Shown piece by piece: positions 15,407 through 20,467 of a stretch of DNA of 22,483 bases. Source of the stretch: UBA2256 sp964453055 (lineage in GTDB: Bacteria > Spirochaetota > Spirochaetia > Treponematales > Rectinemataceae); contig CAYVOD010000028.1 in assembly GCA_964453055.1 (NCBI GenBank), positions 1-22,483 on the forward strand. The letters are read 5' to 3'. Each line of letters starts with the position of its first letter. Position 1 is the stretch's first letter. Below the pieces are notes generated by a model, which had not been told where the DNA came from, did not search any database, and saw nothing but the letters and a program-made list of their open reading frames with translations. Both the position numbers and the translations under genes were made by a program.

Positions 15407-16783
15407 TCAGGGAGCCGCTTTCTTGTCCTCGAGCCCCGTTTTGCGCAAAAGTTTCGAATTTTTCCAGCGGCCGGTCCGATAGTACCAGGTCGAGAAGATC
15501 ATGCCCACCATCCAGCCCGCGGGAATGGACCACCAAACCCCGTCGCTTCCCATATGGAAGACCCTGGTAAACAGAAGGGCAGCGGGCACGCGGACGAGCC
15601 AGAGGGCGAGAACGGTATTGATCATAGGGATGAAAACGTCGCCGGCCCCCCTCATGACTCCGTTGTTGATGAACATGATTCCGAAAACCGCGTAGAATAG
15701 GCCGACGATGACGAGGTAGCTCGCCCCGATGCCCATGACCTCAGGATCATCGGTGAATATGCCCATGAGAGCGCGGCCGAAGAACAAGATCGCCAGCGTT
15801 ATGACCAGCGAAATCCCCGTATTGACGGCGATCGCCGAGAGATGTCCCCGCTTGACCCGCTCCGGCTTGCCAGCTCCGATATTCTGGCCGGTGAAGGTGG
15901 TAATCGCGGCGCCCAGGTTCATGGCGGGGATGCCCGCGATGGAATCTATCCGGGAGGCGGCGGTGTAGGCGGCCATGGTCTGGGGGCCAAATTCGTTGAC
16001 GATCCGCGTGAGCGTCATCATGCCCAGGGAGACCAGGGTCTGCTGGAGGCCTGTGGGAAGGCCGATCCGCAGCATTTGGGAAAAGCTCTGCTTGTCCCAA
16101 TGTAGCTTCTTGAACTCCAGCCGAAGATAAGGGTTGCGCTTGTTGAGCGCCATCAGCGCCCCGATGAACGACAGCCCCTGGGAGATGATGGTCGCCCAGG
16201 CGACGCCCGCCACGCCCCAGTGGAATACGATGACGAAGACGAGGTCGAGGACGACGTTGACCAGGGTCGAAAAAATCAATACGTAGAGTGGGGTTTTGGA
16301 ATCTCCCAGGCCTCGGAGCAGGGCCGCGACGCCGTTGTATCCAAAGGTGGCCAGGATACCCGCGAATGTTATGCGGAGGTAAGTGGTGGCTTCTGACATT
16401 ATCGTCTCGGGCACGGCGAGAAGCTTTAGTATGACTGGCGCGGCGGCGAGTCCGACGAGGGTCATGATCAAGCCAGCGGCGAAAAGGAATATATAGCTTG
16501 TGGACACCACGTCGTCCAGCTTTTTCCAGTCCTTGGCGCCGAAGAACTGGGATATGAGGACGGTGGAACCCATGCTCACTCCCATGATCAGCGCCAGCAT
16601 GAAGAAAATTATAGGAAACGAGGTCCCCACCGCGGCCAGCGCGGAGGTGCCGACGAAGCGGCCCACCACGAAACTGTCCACCATGTTGTAGAATTGCTGG
16701 AATATATTGCCGAAAAGCATGGGAAGGGCGAAGCCGATCAGCTGCTTCGTCTCGTCGCCGGTGGTGAGATCCTTCATCGCCAT
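15407..16783 (-). CDS. MATE family efflux transporter
   Basis: This polytopic exporter of 458 aa (from the ATG at 16783) has two MatE halves, about residues 15-180 and 240-405, and about twelve helices. Typical features are LIGFALPMLFGNIFQQFYNMVDSFVVGRFVG near the N-terminus, GVSMGSTVLISQFFGAKDW, the GLGDSKTPLYVLI segment after the fifth helix, and the second-half GLPTGLQQTLVSLGMM and NIGAGKPERVKRG. MATE proteins exchange Na+ or H+ for cationic drugs or metabolites across the inner membrane. The frame extends to 16846, but AGGA at 16790-16793 lies six bases before the ATG at 16783. It starts 28 bases after the mazG stop, so the two form one operon. Confidence 0.92.
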   Translation of the reverse strand: MAMKDLTTGDETKQLIGFALPMLFGNIFQQFYNMVDSFVVGRFVGTSALAAVGTSFPIIFFMLALIMGVSMGSTVLISQFFGAKDWKKLDDVVSTSYIFLFAAGLIMTLVGLAAAPVILKLLAVPETIMSEATTYLRITFAGILATFGYNGVAALLRGLGDSKTPLYVLIFSTLVNVVLDLVFVIVFHWGVAGVAWATIISQGLSFIGALMALNKRNPYLRLEFKKLHWDKQSFSQMLRIGLPTGLQQTLVSLGMMTLTRIVNEFGPQTMAAYTAASRIDSIAGIPAMNLGAAITTFTGQNIGAGKPERVKRGHLSAIAVNTGISLVITLAILFFGRALMGIFTDDPEVMGIGASYLVIVGLFYAVFGIMFINNGVMRGAGDVFIPMINTVLALWLVRVPAALLFTRVFHMGSDGVWWSIPAGWMVGMIFSTWYYRTGRWKNSKLLRKTGLEDKKAAP

Positions 16784-16811
16784 GGCAGTTCCTTTTTGGC
16801 GCGGTTCGCGT

Positions 16812-17663
16812 TCATTCCGCTTCCTTCGCTTTTTCCCACAGCTCATCCATAGATGCCAGAGACTGGGCGGACATAGGAATCCCTTTTTCCTTCATACCCT
16901 TCTCCACCTGCCTGAAACGCCGTGAGAATTTTTCGTTGGTCCGCATCAGGGCGAGATCGGGATCGATCCCCAGCACGCGGGATAGATTTATCATGGAGAA
17001 CAAAAGATCGCCCATTTCGGCTTCCAGCTCGGCGGCCTCGCCTGCGGCCAGGGCCTTGCGGGCCTCGGCTAGTTCTTCCTCGACCTTGGACCAGACCGGT
17101 TCGGGGCTCTGCCAGTCGAAGCCGGCCTTGGATGCTTTCTTTTGAAGCTTGTAGGCTCGCTCCAGGGGGGGCAGATGGCGGGGAACCTCGTCCAGCAGGG
17201 AGTCCTTCCTGCGCCGGCCTTCCTTCTGCTCTTTAATCGCGTTCCATTGATGCACGACGGCGTCGGGAGTATCGGCCACCGAATCGCCGAAGACATGGGG
17301 ATGCCTGCGCAGGAGTTTCTCGGATACCGTGTCCAGGGCATCGGCGGTGCTGAAGCTTCCTTCCTGCTCGCACATGTAGGCTGTCATGGCGGCCAGGAGA
17401 AATAGGTCTCCCGATTCTTCCCTGATATGTTCCTTGTCCTGCTCGCTTATGGCCTCCACCAGTTCGTAGGCTTCCTCTACGATATTGCCGCGGATGGACT
17501 TGATACTCTGATCCCTGTCCCAGGGACAGCCATCGGGAGCCCTCAGGCGAGCGACGATCGTAAAAAGACGGGCAAAACTCCTAGCGGCCTTACGTGCCGC
17601 TGGCTCTATGCTCTCCGCCGTTTGTCCGGCCAGTTCGCTCAATGGGGTTGAAATGGAATGCAT
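16812..17663 (-). CDS. mazG: MazG nucleoside triphosphate pyrophosphohydrolase
   Basis: This 283-aa enzyme hydrolyses (d)NTPs to the monophosphate and pyrophosphate and is thought to act as a house-cleaning or stress-moderating enzyme. It is a full two-domain MazG. The N-terminal domain has RAPDGCPWDRDQS (41-53), VEEAYELVEAI (62-72), REESGDLFLL (81-90) and RRHPHVFGD (119-127). The C-terminal domain has AGFDW (180-184), KVEEELAEARKAL (193-205), EAEMGDLLFSMINLSR (214-229) and RTNEKFSRRFRQVE (241-254). The frame runs on to 17780 inside the insertion sequence, but AAGAGGT just upstream of the ATG at 17663 fixes the start. Its promoter (17685-17713) lies between the gene and the insertion sequence. 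The MATE gene follows on the same strand. Confidence 0.95.
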   Translation of the reverse strand: MHSISTPLSELAGQTAESIEPAARKAARSFARLFTIVARLRAPDGCPWDRDQSIKSIRGNIVEEAYELVEAISEQDKEHIREESGDLFLLAAMTAYMCEQEGSFSTADALDTVSEKLLRRHPHVFGDSVADTPDAVVHQWNAIKEQKEGRRRKDSLLDEVPRHLPPLERAYKLQKKASKAGFDWQSPEPVWSKVEEELAEARKALAAGEAAELEAEMGDLLFSMINLSRVLGIDPDLALMRTNEKFSRRFRQVEKGMKEKGIPMSAQSLASMDELWEKAKEAE

Positions 17664-17684
17664 GAGTACCTCTTGTTCGCTCAA

Positions 17685-17713
17685 AAGATAAAGAAATAGG
17701 GTAAAAGATACAA
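17685..17713 (-). promoter_or_regulatory. mazG-MATE promoter
   Basis: On the minus strand TTGTAT (17713 to 17708), a 17-base spacer and TATCTT (17690 to 17685). The predicted start near 17678 leaves a short leader carrying the AAGAGGT ribosome-binding site. The -35 box is only about ten bases from the left end of the insertion sequence and appears intact. Confidence 0.5.
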
Positions 17714-17722
17714 CTAGGAAGG

Positions 17723-17744
17723 TAGAACCCGGAACCTTGTTGAT
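17723..17744 (+). repeat. left terminal inverted repeat of the insertion sequence (with TA)
   Basis: These 22 bases are the exact reverse complement of 18977-18998. The outer two bases are TA. The match stops abruptly on both sides: the next outer and inner bases do not pair. Confidence 0.93.
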
Positions 17745-18996
17745 ACTTTTAGAAAGATTTCTACTGTATTTAGAAAGCATTTAGGGGTAATAGTGGCGTA
17801 TACCCCCCATGAAATCCTCATTTGTTCCCTCTTTCTGCCCTAACCCGTTATGCTCCAACCATACGCTTGACCGTAGGTCGCCCCAAAAAGACGACAAGCA
17901 CTTCTTCCAATTCTTTGGCGCCTACTACACTAAACGGGAAGGCTGGATTCCTCGTTACCGTTGCCGATCCTGTCTGCGAACCTTCAGCCCTCCCACCTTC
18001 AACCTCAACTACTATGCTAAAAAAAAACTCGACATGTGCCGAATCTTTTACAGCATTAGCGCTGCCCAATCAGTCGCCTCCATAGCCAGAACTATGTACT
18101 GCTCTCCTGAGTCTATCCAAAACCGCCTCGAACGATTGGGAAGAGCTAGTCTCTCTTTCCATTCCAGAATGAGCAACGACCTTTACTATTCCGAAGATCT
18201 GGTGGCTGACGGATTCGAGAACTTTGAACGGTCTCAGTACTTCCCCAGTAATCTTAATATCCTTGTCGGCGCCGATTCCCAGTTCCTCTACGCCCTTACT
18301 CATGTCACTCTGCGAAGAAAGGGGAAGATGACCACATATCAGAAGGCAACGAGAGCGCTCATCGAACAGCGATTTCACCCACCACTAGGGGCTATCGCGA
18401 CTTCCTTCTTTAGCCTCATAAAAGAACTGCCGTGCCATTGGGACAGATCCCTCATGCCAATCCTCTGCTTACGCACCGACGAACATCCCGCTTATCCCAA
18501 AGCCCTATTACGAATCCCTGAACTTGTCCAAGCTTCCTCTGCCAGGGCTTTCCACCATATAACGTTCCCTTCCACACTACCACGGACATTGACCAACAAG
18601 CTGTTTAGCGTGAACTACTGGGACAGGGAGTTTCGAAAGGACATCGCTGCCTTTCGCAGGGAGACGACCTGCATTACCAGAAATGTGGGATCGGGCCTTT
18701 TAAGGACTTCCTGTCATATTCTGTGGCATAACTATCGAAAACCCTATAGGGTACGAAAAGAATGGACCGTTAAAAGTCTGCAAACGCATGCTGAAATAGC
18801 GGGAATCGATGAGGAGAAAATTGAAAAAGCCTGGCCAACGCTTTTCCTGAACAGACCGTTTCCGTCCCGAGATCCTTTGCCTCAATGGGCTGTTCCTATC
18901 TGGGAGAGAAGCTACCCGACTCCCTTGGCAACAAACGCTGATTATGTCCCTAACTTCTGGCGTATCCCTCTCCTTCATCAACAAGGTTCCGGGTTC
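17725..18996 (+). mobile_element. complete insertion sequence with perfect TIRs and flanking TA
   Basis: A 1272-bp element bounded by perfect inverted repeats. The left end reads GAACCCGGAACC... and the right end is its exact complement. Each end is flanked by the dinucleotide TA (17723-17724 and 18997-18998), which may be a target duplication or part of a 22-bp repeat; the sequence alone cannot distinguish these. It contains one gene, a putative DDE transposase. Base composition differs from the surroundings: one 60-base line inside has 22 G+C and another 31, against 41 in a mazG line. Together with the different codon use this marks a recent arrival. The insertion falls between mazG and the luxR-type gene and breaks neither. 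Confidence 0.88.
17748..17777 (+). repeat. pair of 9-bp direct repeats inside the left end
   Basis: TTTAGAAAG occurs at 17748-17756 and again at 17769-17777, 21 bases apart, about two helical turns. They lie between the left inverted repeat and the transposase ATG. This is where transposase-binding sites or the transposase promoter would be expected. Confidence 0.5.
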
Positions 18997-18999
18997 TAA
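17809..18999 (+). CDS. putative DDE transposase with N-terminal zinc ribbon
   Basis: This 396-aa protein starts with a zinc-ribbon pattern: Cys10 and Cys15, then RCRSC at Cys52 and Cys55. Next comes RTFSPPTFNLNYYAKKK and a helix-turn-helix-like part (about 85-112). The catalytic-type domain has VADGFENF (Asp134), LRTDEHPAYP (Asp224) and RRETTC (Glu285), a plausible D-D-E triad; NYWDREFRKDI, WHNYRKPYR and HAEIAGI complete a pattern I associate with IS transposases. I cannot place it firmly in a named IS family. The last residues, HQQGSGF, are encoded by the right inverted repeat, and the stop TAA uses the flanking TA plus the next base. No Shine-Dalgarno is seen before the ATG. The gene appears intact. 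Confidence 0.85.
   Translation: MKSSFVPSFCPNPLCSNHTLDRRSPQKDDKHFFQFFGAYYTKREGWIPRYRCRSCLRTFSPPTFNLNYYAKKKLDMCRIFYSISAAQSVASIARTMYCSPESIQNRLERLGRASLSFHSRMSNDLYYSEDLVADGFENFERSQYFPSNLNILVGADSQFLYALTHVTLRRKGKMTTYQKATRALIEQRFHPPLGAIATSFFSLIKELPCHWDRSLMPILCLRTDEHPAYPKALLRIPELVQASSARAFHHITFPSTLPRTLTNKLFSVNYWDREFRKDIAAFRRETTCITRNVGSGLLRTSCHILWHNYRKPYRVRKEWTVKSLQTHAEIAGIDEEKIEKAWPTLFLNRPFPSRDPLPQWAVPIWERSYPTPLATNADYVPNFWRIPLLHQQGSGF
18977..18998 (+). repeat. right terminal inverted repeat of the insertion sequence (with TA)
   Basis: Exact reverse complement of 17723-17744. It lies within the 3' end of the transposase gene and supplies its last codons and the first two bases of its stop codon. Confidence 0.93.
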
Positions 19000-19001
19000 T
19001 C

Positions 19002-19748
19002 TCAGTCTTTGAGCGAAAAGCGGGCGCACTTCGCCTTGAGCTCAGACTTGTCAGTCACCTCGAATTTTCTATAGACCCTCGCCAGGGTGTTCCGGACGGT
19101 GGATTCCTTTACGTTGTGATCGATTGCGATTTCTTTCATCGACTTGTCTTCAAGAAGAGCCTTCAGGTAAAGGGTTTCCTTTTCACTCAATCCGAGGCTG
19201 GAGAGGAAGAGCTGCGGCTTTGGTTCCCTTAGGTAGAGGATCCATCGTTCCCCATACACAATGAGCAAGAAGGCGAGGAAGAGCCAGAGGAACAGAAGGT
19301 ATACAAAAATCGTCGCGACGCTCTCCCCGGTCCTGACGCCCCTGAAGGTTTGGCAAAGAAAGAAGTACAGTATTGTGAGTATGAACTTCGGCAGTTTGAA
19401 TCGTTCAAAAAATCCCAGGCGGTATAAAAGTATTTCCGCGGCTATGAACACTCCCAGGCTGAAAATCGGGGTTTCGGCGTAGATCATCGGCAGGGGAGTC
19501 ATGGCCAAGAGGAGGACGGGCTGTATCCAGGCTAGCCGGGGTTTCAGAGTGCTGAACAGAAAGAGGGAGGCCAAAAGCGCCATGGCTACAATCATAGGCA
19601 GGAGGCTTTGAATTTGACGACCTCCCTCGGGCCTGAATAATTCTATCCCGAGGTAGAAAAGCAGGTAGACGGTACAGGTGAGGGCGAAAAACCGTCCGGT
19701 TTTCCTGAAAAGCTGGGCGTGTTGGCTTTCTGGGCTTCTGCTCTTCAT
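19002..19748 (-). CDS. membrane-anchored LuxR-type transcriptional regulator
   Basis: This 248-aa protein has about six transmembrane helices (about 22-38, 48-66, 72-90, 94-110, 119-135, 145-166) followed by a C-terminal LuxR/GerE helix-turn-helix (about 184-242). The latter includes LGLSEKETLYLKALLEDKSM, KEIAIDHNVKESTVRNTLARVYRKF and DKSEL. It is likely a one-component regulator that senses a membrane or extracellular signal and binds DNA from the inner membrane. Such architectures are common in spirochaetes and some other anaerobes. GGGAG lies about seven bases before the ATG and is part of a short CTCCC/GGGAG inverted repeat. A strong promoter lies at 19819-19847, and an inverted repeat near the predicted start site suggests autoregulation. 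The stop codon is four bases from the right edge of the insertion sequence. Confidence 0.88.
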   Translation of the reverse strand: MKSRSPESQHAQLFRKTGRFFALTCTVYLLFYLGIELFRPEGGRQIQSLLPMIVAMALLASLFLFSTLKPRLAWIQPVLLLAMTPLPMIYAETPIFSLGVFIAAEILLYRLGFFERFKLPKFILTILYFFLCQTFRGVRTGESVATIFVYLLFLWLFLAFLLIVYGERWILYLREPKPQLFLSSLGLSEKETLYLKALLEDKSMKEIAIDHNVKESTVRNTLARVYRKFEVTDKSELKAKCARFSLKD

Positions 19749-19794
19749 TCCGGGCTCCCAAGGGAGTTAATTTTTTTGTCACGACGATGTCATC

Positions 19795-19817
19795 TGCTAA
19801 ATGCTTTTGTTTTAGCA
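19795..19817. promoter_or_regulatory. inverted repeat at the luxR transcription start, candidate operator
   Basis: TGCTAAA (19795-19801) and TTTAGCA (19811-19817) form a perfect 7-bp inverted repeat with a 9-base spacer. The predicted start of the luxR transcript (about 19812) falls inside it. A bound dimer there would be expected to repress. As RNA, the arms could also form a weak hairpin at the 5' end. Confidence 0.5.
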
Positions 19818-19818
19818 T

Positions 19819-19847
19819 ATTATAGCACGATCGCCGGCCGCGGTGAA
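19819..19847 (-). promoter_or_regulatory. strong promoter of the luxR-type gene
   Basis: On the minus strand a perfect TATAAT (19824 to 19819) is preceded by an extended -10 TG and, 17 bases upstream, by TTCACC (19847 to 19842), four of six matches. The predicted leader is about 64 bases long. Confidence 0.65.
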
Positions 19848-19913
19848 GTGAGATTTTCCGGGGTTCTGGCAAAACGGGGAGGCTCGGCAACAAGCTTCGA
19901 GGTTCTATCCCAC

Positions 19914-20279
19914 TTAATTGGATGGATTTCTGTTGAATATGGTTGAGAGCGCGAAGGCTGCCGAGGCGCCCGCTAGATCGAAGAGCATATCGAACCACTC
20001 GAAGTGTCGGGAGGTGGTGAAAAGCTGAAGCAGTTCGGATCCGAGGATGAAAAGGATCATTATTAAGATACTGAGGAGGAAAGGAGGGCTTTTCTCCTTT
20101 TCCCTGCGGTATTCCAGGATATAGGAAAGCGAAAAGATAAAAAAAAGCGCCAGGTGTGCGAACTTATCTATGCCTACGAGGCTGGGCATGGAGGAAAAGC
20201 TGGAAGAAGGCAGAAGGAGCGCGACGATGATAAGGCAGGCCGATGCGATGGTGAATTTATAAGCCACGATTTTTTTCAT
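19914..20279 (-). CDS. VanZ-like family membrane protein
   Basis: This 121-aa protein has four hydrophobic helices (about 8-23, 36-54, 66-83, 100-114) and the VanZ-family pattern of conserved polar residues. These are Asp38-Lys39 and His42 in IDKFAHLALFF, Glu82 and Gln85 in GSELLQLF, Arg91, and Asp97/Asp101 with Gly104 in FDMLFDLAGA. VanZ itself confers low-level teicoplanin resistance, but most short homologues have no known function. No Shine-Dalgarno precedes the ATG; its promoter ends nine bases upstream. The luxR-type gene follows on the same strand after 165 bases and has its own promoter, so the two are probably separate units. Confidence 0.87.
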   Translation of the reverse strand: MKKIVAYKFTIASACLIIVALLLPSSSFSSMPSLVGIDKFAHLALFFIFSLSYILEYRREKEKSPPFLLSILIMILFILGSELLQLFTTSRHFEWFDMLFDLAGASAAFALSTIFNRNPSN

Positions 20280-20288
20280 ATGAAGGCT

Positions 20289-20317
20289 AAAGTAGCCGAG
20301 AGGGAGAATCGGGTCAA
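20289..20317 (-). promoter_or_regulatory. promoter of the VanZ-like gene
   Basis: On the minus strand TTGACC (20317 to 20312, five of six), a 17-base spacer and TACTTT (20294 to 20289, four of six). The ATG at 20279 begins ten bases past the -10 box, so little or no leader is predicted. Confidence 0.5.
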
Positions 20318-20374
20318 TACCTTTAGGTCGGGAGGGATGTGCTGGAGTTCCGGCTTATGCCTGGGCCCAGTGTC

Positions 20375-20422
20375 GCGGCAAAGAAAGGGGCGGCCCGTTC
20401 GGGCCGCCCCTTTCTTTGCCGC
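20375..20422. terminator. bidirectional intrinsic terminator downstream of PFOR
   Basis: A perfect inverted repeat with 23-base arms (20375-20397 and 20400-20422) and a two-base centre. The inner 11-bp stem is nearly pure G/C (GGGGCGGCCCG). It is flanked outward by AAAGAAA on one side and TTTCTTT on the other, so on either strand a GC stem is followed by a T-rich tract. It lies about 45 bases past the PFOR stop and upstream of the VanZ-like promoter, so it can end PFOR transcripts and insulate vanZ. Confidence 0.75.
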
Positions 20423-20426
20423 TCTC

Positions 20427-20445
20427 GCGCGCAGGATCTGCGCGC
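20427..20445. repeat. small GC hairpin between PFOR and its terminator
   Basis: GCGCGCAG (20427-20434) and CTGCGCGC (20438-20445) form a perfect 8-bp stem with a 3-base loop. It has no T-tract and may assist termination or protect the PFOR mRNA 3' end. Confidence 0.5.
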
Positions 20446-20467
20446 CGGCGACTGCCGCGATAGTCGC

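Noticed and set aside
17664..17780. N-terminal extension of MazG into the IS
   Set aside because: AAGAGGT sits directly before the ATG at 17663. The upstream residues come from promoter and IS sequence and are not MazG-like.
17713..19010. Longer target duplication (8-9 bp) around the IS
   Set aside because: Bases outside the TA on the left (CTAGGAAGG) and right (ATCTCAGTC) do not match; only TA is shared.
19405..19998. 197-codon minus-strand frame across the luxR upstream region
   Set aside because: Overlaps the luxR gene in another frame and spans its promoter and operator. The predicted protein is Pro/Arg-rich with no domain.
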